NCBI RefSeq assembly: GCF_003206615.1 | Contig: NZ_PZJW01000011.1 | Coordinates: 1-64,000, forward strand | Direction of reading: 5' to 3' | Length of the DNA stretch: 64,000 bases | DNA from: Salinicola acroporae | GTDB taxonomy: Bacteria; Pseudomonadota; Gammaproteobacteria; Pseudomonadales; Halomonadaceae | Part shown: in pieces, positions 51,741 to 61,369 of the stretch | Position numbering within the stretch: the first letter of the stretch is position 1 | Layout: each line of letters opens with the position of its first letter | The notes under the pieces: model-generated | The model's database searches: none | The model's input: only the letters and a program-made list of their open reading frames with translations | What the model was told of the DNA's origin: nothing | Program-made: the position numbers and the translations under genes

Positions 51741-52910
51741 ATGGCCGATTACCATCACGGCACGTCAGTCACCGAGATCAACGAGGGGACGCGCACCATT
51801 CGTGTCGTGTCGACGTCGGTCATCGGGCTGGTCGCCACCGCCGACGATGCCGACGCCGAGACCTTCCCGCTCGATACCCCGGTCCTCATCTCCAACGGCA
51901 CCACCGCGCTCGGCAAGGCTGGCACATCCGGCACCCTCGCCCGCTCGCTCGATGCCATCTTCGACCAGACAACGCCGGTCATGGTCGTCGTCCGCGTGGC
52001 CGAGGGCGCTGACGCCGACGAGACCAAGGCCAACATCATTGGCGGCGTGAACGAATCCGGCCGCAAGACCGGCATTCAGGCGCTGCTGGCCGCGCAGGCC
52101 CGCTTTGGCGTCAAGCCGCGCATCCTCGGCGTGCCCGAGCTGGACGACCAGGACGTCGCCGCCGAACTGATCAGCGTCGCCCAGAAGCTCCGTGCCTTCG
52201 CCTACGTCTCTGCCTACCGGTGCGCCAGCGTCGAAGAAGCGTCGATGTACCGCCAGGCCTTCGGCGCGCGCGAGGCGATGGTCATTTGGCCCGATTTCAC
52301 CGGGTTCGACACCGAGACCCGACAGACTCGCAACCTGCCGGCCGTGGCTCGCGCCCTCGGTCTGCGCGCGAAGATCGATCAGCAGACCGGCTGGCACAAG
52401 ACACTCTCGAACGTGGTCGTGGACGGCGTCACCGGACTGAGCGCGGACGTCTATTGGGATCTGCAGGATCCGAACACCGACGCCGGCATCCTCAACGCGG
52501 CCGACGTGACGACGCTCATCAATCGCGACGGCTTCCGCTTCTGGGGCTCGCGTACCTGCACCGACGATCCGCTGTTCGCGTTCGAGAACTACACCCGCAC
52601 CGCCCAGGTATTGGCGGACACGATGGCCGAGGCGCATCTCTGGGCCATCGACAAGCCCATGACCCCCAGCCTCGCCCGGGACATCATCGAGGGCGTGAAC
52701 GCCAAGTTCCGCGAACTCACCCGCCTGGGCTACCTGCTCGGCGGCCAGGCATGGTTCGACGCCGAAGTGAATACCGCCGAATCGCTCAAGGGCGGCAAGT
52801 TGTACATCGACTACGACTACACCCCCGTCCCCCCGCTCGAACACCTCGCACTGTGCCAGCGCATCGTCGACCGCTACCTCGCCGACTTCGCGTCGCGCGT
52901 GGACGCCTGA
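51741..52910 (+). CDS. FI: Tail sheath protein (P2 gpFI)
   Basis: 389-residue contractile sheath subunit. ATG 51741 has AGGAG upstream; the open frame begins 123 nt earlier. Conserved blocks are [26 protein letters not shown] at the start, [15 protein letters not shown], and [16 protein letters not shown] in the C-terminal domain that forms the inter-subunit mesh. Confidence 0.96.
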   Translation: MADYHHGTSVTEINEGTRTIRVVSTSVIGLVATADDADAETFPLDTPVLISNGTTALGKAGTSGTLARSLDAIFDQTTPVMVVVRVAEGADADETKANIIGGVNESGRKTGIQALLAAQARFGVKPRILGVPELDDQDVAAELISVAQKLRAFAYVSAYRCASVEEASMYRQAFGAREAMVIWPDFTGFDTETRQTRNLPAVARALGLRAKIDQQTGWHKTLSNVVVDGVTGLSADVYWDLQDPNTDAGILNAADVTTLINRDGFRFWGSRTCTDDPLFAFENYTRTAQVLADTMAEAHLWAIDKPMTPSLARDIIEGVNAKFRELTRLGYLLGGQAWFDAEVNTAESLKGGKLYIDYDYTPVPPLEHLALCQRIVDRYLADFASRVDA

Positions 52911-52946
52911 GCCGGCTTGGCACCGGAACCGTAAGGAGAAAGGAAT

Positions 52947-53459
52947 ATGGCACTACCCAGGATCATGAAGGACTTCAACGCCTTCGGCGATGGCAACAAC
53001 TGGCAGGGGCTGATCCCCTCGCTGACGTTGCCCGAGCTGGCGCGGCGGATGGTCGAGTACGAAGGCGGCGGCATGGATGGCCCCATCGAGGTTGACCAGG
53101 GCCAGGAGCTGATGACGATGGAGTGGACCGCCGGCGGGCTGCTCATCGATGGCCTGTTCGACTCGTTCGGCTCGCCAATTCACGACGCCGCGATGCTGCG
53201 CATGACCGGCAGCTACGAAAGCGACGAGACCGGCGAGGTCATCCCCGTCGAGGTCGTGGTTCGCGGCCGTCACAAGACAATCGGCATGGGCGAGGCCAGC
53301 AAGGGCGACAACAACACGATCAGCGTCACCACCACGATCAGCTACTACAAGCTCACCGTCGACGGCGAGGAGATCATCGAGCGCGACGTCCCGGGCTACG
53401 TGTTCAAGGTGCGCGGAGAGGATCGCCTCGAGAAGAGGCGCCGGGCGCTCGGCCTGTAA
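52947..53459 (+). CDS. FII: Major tail tube protein (P2 gpFII)
   Basis: 170 residues; MALPRIMKDFNAFGDGNNWQG is the family start, with RGRHKTIGMGEASKGD and the YYKLTVDGEEIIERD core. AGGAG lies before the ATG. A short GC hairpin without a T-run (53474-53492) sits between FII and E. Confidence 0.96.
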   Translation: MALPRIMKDFNAFGDGNNWQGLIPSLTLPELARRMVEYEGGGMDGPIEVDQGQELMTMEWTAGGLLIDGLFDSFGSPIHDAAMLRMTGSYESDETGEVIPVEVVVRGRHKTIGMGEASKGDNNTISVTTTISYYKLTVDGEEIIERDVPGYVFKVRGEDRLEKRRRALGL

Positions 53460-53517
53460 TTCATCGACACCACGCCCGGCCAGCGGCCGGGCCTACCCCT
53501 GAACCTGGAGCGACACC

Positions 53518-53859
53518 ATGACCGAGAAGACCACCACCGCGGCGGACACCGACCAGGAAGCCGCCAAGAACCCCAACGAGACCGTCGTCGCGCTCGATTA
53601 CCCGCTCAAGCGTGGCAGCAAGCAGGTTCACGAGATCGTCGTGCGCAAGCCAAAGGCGGGCGCGCTGCGTGGCGTCTCGCTGACCGACGTGCTGCAGATG
53701 GAAGTGACAGCGCTCAACAAGGTATTGCCGCGCATCACCGACCCCGCGCTCTCCGAGGCCGAACTGCGGGGCATCGACCCGGCGGATCTCTTCCAGCTTG
53801 GCGGGGCCCTCACCGGTTTTTTGCTGCCACGGAAGTACCGCGAGGAAGCGAGCGAATAG
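53518..53859 (+). CDS. E: Tail assembly protein E (P2 gpE)
   Basis: 113-residue tail assembly chaperone, gp41/mu-like (VALDYPLKRGSKQVHEIVVRKPKAG). Made in excess, and in part extended by frameshifting at TTTTTTG near its end into the E' frame. Precedes the tape measure T, as in P2. Confidence 0.92.
   Translation: MTEKTTTAADTDQEAAKNPNETVVALDYPLKRGSKQVHEIVVRKPKAGALRGVSLTDVLQMEVTALNKVLPRITDPALSEAELRGIDPADLFQLGGALTGFLLPRKYREEASE
53817..53823 (+). other. Programmed -1 frameshift site for E+E'
   Basis: The heptamer T-TTT-TTG lies in E codons 100-102. A -1 slip gives TTT-TTT-GCT and enters the E' frame, ending at 54017 and making a 166-residue E+E'. P2 uses a run of T of the same kind for its E+E' product. 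Confidence 0.85.
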
Positions 53860-53885
53860 CGCTCCCCGAGCGTGTCGATGACGCC

Positions 53886-54017
53886 ATGGCGGACCTCGCC
53901 ATGGTGTTCCATTGGACACCGAGCGACATGGACGACATGCCGCTCGAGGAATTGACCGAGTGGCGGGAGCGCGCCCGCCTCCGCCACGAGCCCACCAGGA
54001 CAACCCCGCAACGATAG
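53886..54017 (+). CDS. E': Tail protein E' (C-terminal part of E+E')
   Basis: A 43-residue frame, -1 to E (MADLAMVFHWTPSDMDDM, then PLEELTEWRERARLRHEP), closely resembling the small P2 GpE-family protein. Expressed by frameshifting from E; the internal ATG at 53886 marks the conserved segment and is not necessarily a start. It ends 11 nt before T. Confidence 0.88.
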   Translation: MADLAMVFHWTPSDMDDMPLEELTEWRERARLRHEPTRTTPQR

Positions 54018-54028
54018 GACGCCCGCCG

Positions 54029-56833
54029 ATGGCCGGAGATCTGAAACTCAACGTCATGCTCCGCGCCATCGACAAGGTGACCAAGCCGCTCAAGAAAATC
54101 GCCCAGGGCACCGGCCACACCACCGATGCGCTGCGGGAAAACCGCGAGCAGCTCAAGACCCTGGAGCGCGCTCAGAAGGACATGCGCGGGTTCCGCGAAC
54201 TCAAGCAGCAGTCGCAGGAAAGCGGCCGCGCGCTGAAACGGCAACAGGACGAGATCCGCGATCTCTCCCGCCGGATGAACGAAGCCGGTACCGACACCCA
54301 GGCGCTCGGACGCAAGCGACAGCAGGCCATCAAACAGGCGCGCACGCTCTCTCGCCGCTACGAAGACGAGCAACGCCGCCTGCGCGACCTGCGCTCGAGC
54401 ATGACCCGCGTCGAGGGCGTCACCGGCAGCTACAGCGACCAGCAGGCCGAGCTTCAGCGCCGTATCCGCCGCACCAACGAACAGATCCAGCGGCAACAAC
54501 GCGAGCTGCGGGAGGTGGCACGCCGGCAGAAGGCCGCGACAGAAGCGACCGACCGCTACCATCGCACCATCGGCCGATCCAACGGCATGCGCGGTGCCGC
54601 CATGACCGGGATCGGCGTCGGCGGCGGTGGCGTCTTCGCGCTGAGCGCCCAGGCACTCAGCGCCGAAGCGTCCGGGGCGAAGCTCGCCGCACAGTTCGGC
54701 GAATCGAGCGATCTCGGGCTCGACTACCAGGATGTCATCGCCGAGGTCTATGGCGCCGGACGTGGCGCGGACATGCAGCAGGTGACCGAGGGCGTCTCCG
54801 CTGTCGCCGCCGCGTTCGGCCCGCTGGACGATATCAGCCAGGAAAGCCTGACCGATCTCACTAAACGCGCGCTGACCCTCTCAGACGTGTTTGGTACCGA
54901 TGTCGCCGAATCGGTCCAGACAGCACAGCTCATGGTGAAGAACGGTCTGGCGAAAGATGCCAACGCCGCCATGGATCTGCTCGGCGCCGGCTTCCAGCGC
55001 GTCTCCGTCGAGATGCGCGACGAGCTTCCCGAGATCCTGCACGAGTACAGTACCAACTTCCGCGCGCTCGGCTTCGATGGCCAGCAGGCAATGGGGCTGC
55101 TCGTCGATGCGGCCGGCCAGGGCAAGTTCGCCCTCGACAAGACCGGCGACGCACTGAAGGAGTTCACGATTCGTGGCTCGGACATGAGCAAAGCCAGCGT
55201 GTCCGCCTATGAGTCGGTGGGGCTGAACGCCCAAGCCATGTCCGATGCCATCGCCAGCGGCGGCCTTGCCGCGAGGCAAGCGCTGCAGCAAACCGCGAAG
55301 GCGATTCTCGCCATCGAGGATCCGGCCAAGCGCGCCAACACCGCCATCGCCCTGTTCGGTACTCCGATCGAGGATCTCTCCGTCGACCAGATTCCCAAGT
55401 TCCTCAAGGGGCTGGCCGGTACCGGTGAGGAGCTCGGCGACGTCGCCGGCACAGTGGGCGAGATGGCCGACGCGCTCGGTGACAACGCCATGTCGGCGTT
55501 GAAGCGCGTGCAGCGAGCCCTCTCCGGCGAGCTGATCCGCGTACTGCGCGACGTCCGCGACCAGATCATCGACGTCAGCGATGCCGTGGTGGGATGGATG
55601 AAAGACAACCCTGCGCTGGTATCCCTGATCATCAAGGCCACCGCCGCTATCGCGGCACTCGTCGCCATCTGCGGCGGGCTGACACTCGTCATAGCCTCCC
55701 TACTCGGCCCGTTCGCCGCCTCGCGCTGGGCGCTCGAGATGCTCGGCCTGCGCGCCAAGGGCGCCGAGTCGATGCTCGGCAAACTCGCCAAAAGCGGCAT
55801 CAAGGCACTTGGCGGGTCGCTCAAGTGGCTTGGCCGCATCTTCGCTGTCGTCGGCCGGGCGTTCCTCCTTAACCCGATCGGTCTAGCCGTAACGGCCATC
55901 GCCGGCGCCGCGTATCTGATCTATCGCAACTGGGACGGCATCGCCGCGTTCTTCGCGGATCGCTGGCGCGACGTCAAAGCCGCGTTCGACAGTGGCGTCG
56001 GCGCCGTCATGCGCCTGCTGCTCAACTGGAACCCGCTCGGCCTCGTCTACAAGGGCATCATCGCCATCCTGCGCAAGCTGGGCGTCGAGGTGCCGGACAG
56101 CATCGCTACCCTGGGCGACGCCATCGTCAACGGCCTGGGCGCGGCATGGGAGGGCATCACCCGGCTCTGGGACTGGTTCAAGGAGGCACCCGGCAAGGCC
56201 ATCGACGCCGTCGTCGAGCTGGTCAGCGACTGGGACCTGATGGACCAGCTCGAGGAGAAATGGGACGAAGCGATCGCCTATCTCAAATCGCTGCCCTCGC
56301 GCATGTGGAGCGCCGGCAAGGACGTGGCGGCCGGTCTCGGCGAAGGCATCAAGAGCGGCGCGTCCGCCGTTGCCGACCGCGCGGGCGACATGGCCGACGG
56401 CGCGATCCAGAAAGCGCGCGAGCTGCTCCGGATCCACTCACCGTCCCGCGCGTTCCGGGAGATCGGCGGCCATACCGTCGAGGGGTTCAACCAGGGGCTG
56501 GACCAGAAGCGGGACGAACCGGTGAAGCGTGTCGCCGAGATTGCCAGGCGTGTCACCCACGCCGGCGCCGGTATTGCCTTCGGCGCCGCCGCGCTACCGG
56601 TGGCGGCGATGCCCGAGATCCACGCCAGCCATAATGTGGCCCTGGACAGCCGGCCGCCGATGGCCACCGCTACACGCAACATCACCCTCGAGGGCGATTC
56701 GATCACGCTCAATGTCTACCCCAGCGAGGGTATGAGCGAGCGCGATCTAGCCCGACTGGTCGGCCAGATGCTCGACGAGCGTGATCGCCAGAAAGCCGCC
56801 CGAGCACGGCGCCATCTTTACGACAACGATTGA
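54029..56833 (+). CDS. T: Tail tape measure protein (P2 gpT)
   Basis: 934 residues. The first 190 are coiled-coil, rich in Arg, Gln and Glu; then a TP901-type tape-measure domain (about 220-450, QFGESSDLGLDYQDVIAEVYGAG). Hydrophobic segments lie around 530-570 and 615-640, and the end carries LLRIHSPSRAFREIGGHTVEGFNQGL, typical of the family. ATG 54029 gives MAGDLKLNVMLRAIDKVT, the usual start. Length sets tail length. Confidence 0.94.
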   Translation: MAGDLKLNVMLRAIDKVTKPLKKIAQGTGHTTDALRENREQLKTLERAQKDMRGFRELKQQSQESGRALKRQQDEIRDLSRRMNEAGTDTQALGRKRQQAIKQARTLSRRYEDEQRRLRDLRSSMTRVEGVTGSYSDQQAELQRRIRRTNEQIQRQQRELREVARRQKAATEATDRYHRTIGRSNGMRGAAMTGIGVGGGGVFALSAQALSAEASGAKLAAQFGESSDLGLDYQDVIAEVYGAGRGADMQQVTEGVSAVAAAFGPLDDISQESLTDLTKRALTLSDVFGTDVAESVQTAQLMVKNGLAKDANAAMDLLGAGFQRVSVEMRDELPEILHEYSTNFRALGFDGQQAMGLLVDAAGQGKFALDKTGDALKEFTIRGSDMSKASVSAYESVGLNAQAMSDAIASGGLAARQALQQTAKAILAIEDPAKRANTAIALFGTPIEDLSVDQIPKFLKGLAGTGEELGDVAGTVGEMADALGDNAMSALKRVQRALSGELIRVLRDVRDQIIDVSDAVVGWMKDNPALVSLIIKATAAIAALVAICGGLTLVIASLLGPFAASRWALEMLGLRAKGAESMLGKLAKSGIKALGGSLKWLGRIFAVVGRAFLLNPIGLAVTAIAGAAYLIYRNWDGIAAFFADRWRDVKAAFDSGVGAVMRLLLNWNPLGLVYKGIIAILRKLGVEVPDSIATLGDAIVNGLGAAWEGITRLWDWFKEAPGKAIDAVVELVSDWDLMDQLEEKWDEAIAYLKSLPSRMWSAGKDVAAGLGEGIKSGASAVADRAGDMADGAIQKARELLRIHSPSRAFREIGGHTVEGFNQGLDQKRDEPVKRVAEIARRVTHAGAGIAFGAAALPVAAMPEIHASHNVALDSRPPMATATRNITLEGDSITLNVYPSEGMSERDLARLVGQMLDERDRQKAARARRHLYDND

Positions 56834-56844
56834 GGTAAACCGCG

Positions 56845-57288
56845 ATGATGATGGTCTACGGCATGTTCGTGTTCTCGCTGGGCACCGCCGCCTATCAGGA
56901 TTTTCAGCGCCAGACCCAATGGCGAAACGCCAGCCTGTCGCGAATCGGCAAGCGCCCCTCGATCCAGTTTCTCGGCCCCGGTACCGACAGGATCACCCTC
57001 GCCGGCGAGCTCTACCCCGAGTTCACCGGCGGCCAGGCGAACCTCGATCAGCTTCGCGCCATGGGCGAACAGGGGGCGGCGTGGCCGCTGATCGAGGGCA
57101 CCGGCCGCATGTACGGGCTGTACACCATGGACTCGATGGACGAGAGCAGCGCCCGCCACTTCCGCGACGGCGCCGCCTCGCACATCACGTTCTCGCTATC
57201 GCTTTCACGCATCGACGACGACCAGCGCGAGCGCCTGGGCACCCTCTCCGGCGCCGCCCTGCGTGCGGCCACCGGGACGCTGTCATGA
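56845..57288 (+). CDS. U: Tail protein U (P2 gpU)
   Basis: 147 residues; MMVYGMFVFSLGTAAYQDFQRQTQWR is the gpU start, with RIGKRPSIQFLGPGTDRITLAGELYPEFTG. Tail terminator/assembly protein. Stop overlaps D by ATGA. Confidence 0.95.
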   Translation: MMMVYGMFVFSLGTAAYQDFQRQTQWRNASLSRIGKRPSIQFLGPGTDRITLAGELYPEFTGGQANLDQLRAMGEQGAAWPLIEGTGRMYGLYTMDSMDESSARHFRDGAASHITFSLSLSRIDDDQRERLGTLSGAALRAATGTLS

Positions 57289-58283
57289 GCGCCGTCGGAC
57301 GACCGGCCCGCACGCCGGATTATCGCCTCGCCATCGGCGGTGAGCAGATCACCCCGCACATTCGTGGCCGGCTCCAGCGCCTCACGCTGACGGATCGCCG
57401 TGGCCTCGAGGCCGACCAGCTCGACCTCGAGCTGACCGATGATGATGGCCAGCTCGCCTTCCCCCGTCGCGGCGTAGAGATCCACGTCGCCATCGGCTGG
57501 GTCGGTGAGCCGCTCACCGATCGGGGAACATTCATCGTCGACGAGGTCGAGCATTCCGGCGCGCCGGATCGGCTCTCCATCCGCGCCAGCAGCGCCGACT
57601 TCCGTGGGCAGTTTCCGGTGAAGCGCACGCAGAGCTGGCACCGCACCACGCTCGGTGACATCGTGGCCACCCTCGCCAAGCGCCACGGGCTCAATCCCAG
57701 CATCTCGCGTGAGCTCGGCACCGTCGGCATCGCGCATATCGACCAGACCGACGAGAGCGACATCAACTTCCTGACCCGCCTGGCCGAGCGCCATGACGCC
57801 ATCGCCACGGTGAAAGCGGGCAACCTGCTGTTCATCCGTGCCGGCCAATCGACCACGGCCAGTGGCCTCGAGATCCCACCGATCGTCATTCGCCGGCAGG
57901 ACGGCGACCGGCACCGCTACAGCGTGACCGATCGCGACAGCTACTCGGGCGTGGTGGCCGCTTGGCACGACACCGACGTCGGCGAGCGACGCGACGTCAT
58001 CGCCGGTACCGATGACAACCCCAAGCGCCTGCGGCCCATCCATGCGAGCGAGGAAGACGCCCTCGCCGCTGCCAAGGCCGAATGGCAGCGCCTGCAACGT
58101 GGTATCGCCGAATTCGGCCTCATGCTCGCCGAGGGGCGCCCGGACATCTACCCGGAGACGCCGGCGCGCTGCGTGGGCTGGAAGCGTGAGATCGAGGAAA
58201 CTAAGTGGCTACTGGTCGAGGTGCGCCACGATGTCGGCGATGGAGGGTACTCCAGCGAGCTACGATTCGAGATGAGGTCGTGA
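57285..58283 (+). CDS. D: Late control / baseplate hub protein D (P2 gpD)
   Basis: 332-residue hub protein related to T4 gp27 and Mu gp44. Family blocks are PDYRLAIGGEQITPHIRGRL and LAKRHGLNPSISRELGTVGIAHIDQTDESDINFLTRLA. Last gene of the FI unit. In P2 the next gene is ogr; here an opposing accessory operon starts, overlapping D by 24 nt. Confidence 0.95.
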   Translation: MSAVGRPARTPDYRLAIGGEQITPHIRGRLQRLTLTDRRGLEADQLDLELTDDDGQLAFPRRGVEIHVAIGWVGEPLTDRGTFIVDEVEHSGAPDRLSIRASSADFRGQFPVKRTQSWHRTTLGDIVATLAKRHGLNPSISRELGTVGIAHIDQTDESDINFLTRLAERHDAIATVKAGNLLFIRAGQSTTASGLEIPPIVIRRQDGDRHRYSVTDRDSYSGVVAAWHDTDVGERRDVIAGTDDNPKRLRPIHASEEDALAAAKAEWQRLQRGIAEFGLMLAEGRPDIYPETPARCVGWKREIEETKWLLVEVRHDVGDGGYSSELRFEMRS

Positions 58284-59057
58284 GCCTGATTTCGCGGGTT
58301 CAGGCGACTGAATCTCCAGCGCGAGGCCAATGATCTCGACCTGGTAGCTGTATCTCGCCGTCAGCCGTCTCATGACCAAAGTGGCCAGGGAAAGACCCAA
58401 TACAAACGACAGCCCCCAAACGGCTAACCAGTCAACGAAGTTCGCCGCGGTGATTTCATGGCTGAAGGTTCTTGAGAAGATATTGAAGCCCCCTACTCTA
58501 TCCACGAGGTTCAGGGAGAGAAACAGAAGCGAGAACGCGGCGGTTTTCGATCCGAACAGAAAGCTCATGCGTCGCTCCATCCTCGATACCCGTGTCTGCA
58601 GCCAGAGCTTCGTATAGGAGAGAACCTCGGAGGGGAATTGCCCGATGGACTCCACGATGTCTAAATCGTGTTCGAATGCGTTTTCCAAGTCCCTGTAAAC
58701 AATGTGATTCCATCGCCGACAGTACCAAATGAACAATACCAACGGCGACAGTAGGGACAGCGTTGTGATCGCCATGCTTGCAAGCCCAACCCACAAGGCG
58801 AAACCAACCGTGCCAGCATCGAGCTCTCCCAGCCATTCCTGATAGGCGGCCAGCCCCGCCAGAATCGAGAACAGAAATAGACCCAGCCCGAGAGTGAAAT
58901 TAGAGAAGGTGGAGACACCCTGCTCGAACGGTTGGCGATGTTTGTACGGACGGTAGATCTCCATCCGATCGAGCTCGGATAGAAGCTGCTTGCAAGTTTC
59001 CAGGGACATTGAGTTAAGTAATTGTGGATAAGATGTGGACGCGCGTGAATAAATCAC
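58260..59057 (-). CDS. Membrane protein of unknown function, last gene of the restriction-modification operon
   Basis: 265 residues from GTG 59057 (GTGA overlap with the restriction gene) or 249 from ATG 59009. About four hydrophobic helices in two pairs (LGLGLFLFSILAGLAAY, VGFALWVGLASMAITTLSLLSPLVLFIWY, then TAAFSLLFLSLNLV and WLAVWGLSFVLGLSLATLV) flank a charged loop (RDLENAFEHDLDIVESIG...RMERRMSFLFG). No known family recognised. GC content looks lower than in the phage genes. Translational coupling suggests a role with the restriction system; it may equally be a hitch-hiker. Confidence 0.7.
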   Translation of the reverse strand: MIYSRASTSYPQLLNSMSLETCKQLLSELDRMEIYRPYKHRQPFEQGVSTFSNFTLGLGLFLFSILAGLAAYQEWLGELDAGTVGFALWVGLASMAITTLSLLSPLVLFIWYCRRWNHIVYRDLENAFEHDLDIVESIGQFPSEVLSYTKLWLQTRVSRMERRMSFLFGSKTAAFSLLFLSLNLVDRVGGFNIFSRTFSHEITAANFVDWLAVWGLSFVLGLSLATLVMRRLTARYSYQVEIIGLALEIQSPEPAKSGSRPHLES

Positions 59058-59692
59058 GCGCTAATCATGGAGTTGTCATCGGGCGGCGGGTTATTCCGCA
59101 GGTGATCCTGGGCTTCTCGAATAATCTGGTCTTGATTCTCCATTCGAGGCTGGCACTTATCCGCCCACGGCCTACCAGGGTGCAAAACATCCCATTTTGG
59201 ACGCAAGCCAGCGTGACGCCCTTTGCCAGGATCATGATTGCCAAAGCCATCGATTAGGTGATTCCAAATCGGAGAAAACTTGGCGATCAGCAACGACTCC
59301 CCCAATGGAATCCAGATGTCGTCGACCACCAGAAACCGATAAAAGAAATCCCCCATGTCGAGATTGTCGACCTTGGCGATGCTTTTCTTGTGATCGTTCA
59401 AGCGACGATAGAGGGTCTCGGTCGAATCCGGTGACAGCTTGCCCTTGCGAGCCCCCTCCGGCACGGCCTTGCCCACGTAGATCGGAGCGCTGAAGGTGTC
59501 GCCCCGGTTGCGCGAGGCGATCTCGTCGTAAGCGGGGAAATCCCCAGCGTAATAGATCGCGTAAACGCCAGCGCCGCTGAACCTCGATAGCTCCCCTAGG
59601 GGACGCACTGGCTGACGAAGCATGGCCTGTCCGACACTCTCGCCCAGATGCTTTTTATCGAGGGGATTGAACGGAATGATGTTATCGGTCAT
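59054..59692 (-). CDS. Type II restriction endonuclease, GIY-YIG family (Eco29kI-like)
   Basis: 212 residues. The GIY-YIG core is visible: GVYAIYY (42-48), IYVGKAVPEG (71-80), Arg in TLYRRLNDH (93-101), Glu132 in GESLLI and Asn144 in SPIWN. These fit the Eco29kI group (Eco29kI, NgoMIII, Cfr42I), which cut CCGCGG; the site here is an inference. The start overlaps the methyltransferase stop (ATGA). Confidence 0.88.
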   Translation of the reverse strand: MTDNIIPFNPLDKKHLGESVGQAMLRQPVRPLGELSRFSGAGVYAIYYAGDFPAYDEIASRNRGDTFSAPIYVGKAVPEGARKGKLSPDSTETLYRRLNDHKKSIAKVDNLDMGDFFYRFLVVDDIWIPLGESLLIAKFSPIWNHLIDGFGNHDPGKGRHAGLRPKWDVLHPGRPWADKCQPRMENQDQIIREAQDHLRNNPPPDDNSMISA

Positions 59693-60906
59693 GCCAGCTT
59701 CCTATGACGCTGGTTCGCCAGTTGCCGCAGTTGAGTCAGCGCGAGTTGCTCCGCGACGGAGCAAGCCACCGCCCGCCCCAAGGCAACGGGAACCGCGTTA
59801 CCTAGCTGGCGCATCGTTTCTCCCCACGCGCCATGAAACACATAGCTATCGGGGAAGGTCTGCAGCCGGGCCGACTCACGCACGGTGAAATAGCGCACGC
59901 TGCCATCATCTCGCACCATCATGTTCTCGCCACCCGGCACGCCATGATCTCCGGCTTTCAACGTCTTCGATGGCAGATCGAGCGGGCTGCCCGTGTGGCC
60001 AGGATAGACACGAGCCCCATCCTGGAACTTGTGATTCACGAAACTCTTGGCTCCGCGCTTGCGCGGATCGGGCACGTCCTGAAGTGCGTCGCGAACGGTC
60101 CTCCAGGGCTTACGATCCAGCGGGATGAAGCTATCCGACAACTTGCGAATGCGGGACTCGGAACGCGCCGGGCGCGCCGGCCGTTTTTTCAGCGAGATTC
60201 CGTGCCGGCCCCAGTACTCGCCCGTCACCCATTGGGAGTGAAGAAGCGCATCCTGCGAGTGCGTCGGCGTGGGGAACGACCACTCCGCGCCCAGATCGGC
60301 GCGAAAACCAACGATGAAGACACGCTCGCGCTTCTGGGGCACGCCATAATCGGCGGCGTTCACCAGTGTGGGCACCACGTTGTAGGTTAGCCCGTTGAAA
60401 TGTTGCGCCCCGGAGGTCTTCTCTTCCTGCAGGCGCTTCAGGTGATCGGCCCACGTCTCGCCCTCGCGGCGTGCCACCTCGGGGAACTCGAGCTGAAGCA
60501 AGATGTACTGGTAGTAGTTCGCGAAGCTCGAGCGTGTCAGCCCCTTCACGTTCTCGATGATGAATGCCTTGGGCTTCAACCGGCGCACGACGTCGACCGT
60601 GGCCGGGAACATATCGCGGGAATCCCCGAAAGCCTTGTGCCGTCCACCCATGGAGAAGGGCTGGCAAGGCGGCCCACCGGCAAGAAGGTCGATATCCTCC
60701 GGCACGCCCGACCAATCGAACTCCCGCACGTCGCCCGACCAGAGAGGCCAACCCTGGACGAGGGGAAAGCCGTTGTTACTGTTCTCGCGAATGGTATCGC
60801 AAGCCCAACGGTCCCACTCGACCACGGCCAAGGACTCGAAGCCCGCCAGGGATACCCCCATTGCCAGGCCTCCGGCGCCCGCGAAGAGCTCAACCGATTT
60901 CATCAT
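59689..60906 (-). CDS. DNA (cytosine-5) methyltransferase
   Basis: 405 residues with all main C5-MTase motifs in order: FAGAGGL (I), GGPPCQPFS with catalytic Cys81 (IV), ENVKG (VI), QKRERVF (VIII), RLQTFPD (IX) and QLGNAVP (X). A target-recognition region lies between VIII and IX. It would protect the host from the adjacent endonuclease. Start overlaps vsr by 17 nt. Confidence 0.96.
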   Translation of the reverse strand: MMKSVELFAGAGGLAMGVSLAGFESLAVVEWDRWACDTIRENSNNGFPLVQGWPLWSGDVREFDWSGVPEDIDLLAGGPPCQPFSMGGRHKAFGDSRDMFPATVDVVRRLKPKAFIIENVKGLTRSSFANYYQYILLQLEFPEVARREGETWADHLKRLQEEKTSGAQHFNGLTYNVVPTLVNAADYGVPQKRERVFIVGFRADLGAEWSFPTPTHSQDALLHSQWVTGEYWGRHGISLKKRPARPARSESRIRKLSDSFIPLDRKPWRTVRDALQDVPDPRKRGAKSFVNHKFQDGARVYPGHTGSPLDLPSKTLKAGDHGVPGGENMMVRDDGSVRYFTVRESARLQTFPDSYVFHGAWGETMRQLGNAVPVALGRAVACSVAEQLALTQLRQLANQRHRKLA

Positions 60907-61327
60907 GATCTACTTCCGCTTCGTTGAGGAAATCACGCACGCGCCGCGCCGTGTCTTCCGGGGTGGATAGCTGGCATTCCCAAACGATCAACACTCGCCA
61001 ACCCATCTCCTGGAGGCGAAGCTGGTTGCGCCGATCGCGCTGCCGGTTAGCCTCCAATTTCTCGCGCCAGAAGGATACCCGGCTCTTGGGCATGCGGGCC
61101 AGCTTGCAGCCTTCGTGACGATGCCAGAAACAACCATGCATGAACACCACGGCCCGCCGCGAGGGGAACACCAGGTCCGGCTTGCCGGGCAGGTACTTGG
61201 CATGCAACCGGTAGCGAAACCCCATGGCATGCACCATTCGCCGTAGCCGCATCTCCGGTTTGGTATCCTTGCCCCGCACGCGGGACATACGTTCGCTGCG
61301 CTCGCTGGGAGTCAGAGTATCGGTCAT
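60890..61327 (-). CDS. vsr: Very short patch repair endonuclease
   Basis: 145 residues, nicks 5' of the T in T:G mismatches left by deamination of 5-methylcytosine. Family motifs SERMSRVRGKDTKPEM, GKPDLVFP with the catalytic Asp, FMHGCFWHRHEGC (zinc and active-site His/Cys) and WECQLS are present. Companion of the C5 methyltransferase, which it overlaps. Confidence 0.95.
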   Translation of the reverse strand: MTDTLTPSERSERMSRVRGKDTKPEMRLRRMVHAMGFRYRLHAKYLPGKPDLVFPSRRAVVFMHGCFWHRHEGCKLARMPKSRVSFWREKLEANRQRDRRNQLRLQEMGWRVLIVWECQLSTPEDTARRVRDFLNEAEVDHDEIG

Positions 61328-61369
61328 GTTGGCCTGTACCGTGGCAAGTCCTAACAGGCTAGCACTGGG

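Larger units (their letters stand above)
36476..58283. mobile_element. P2-like prophage, late (virion) region
   Basis: A complete P2-order morphogenesis block runs from just after tRNA-Pro to gene D, with capsid, packaging, lysis, baseplate, tail fibre, sheath and tape-measure genes, all apparently intact. Integrase, CI/C repressor, Cox, replication gene A and Ogr are absent from the window. The element may continue right through the accessory genes to beyond 64 kb. A deletion of the early region is the alternative. Confidence 0.9.

Noticed and set aside
61331-61360. Inverted repeat GCCTGT...ACAGGC between the S24 gene and vsr as a terminator or second LexA box
   Set aside because: The 6-bp stem has a long loop and no T-run, and the spacing does not fit CTGT-N8-ACAG.
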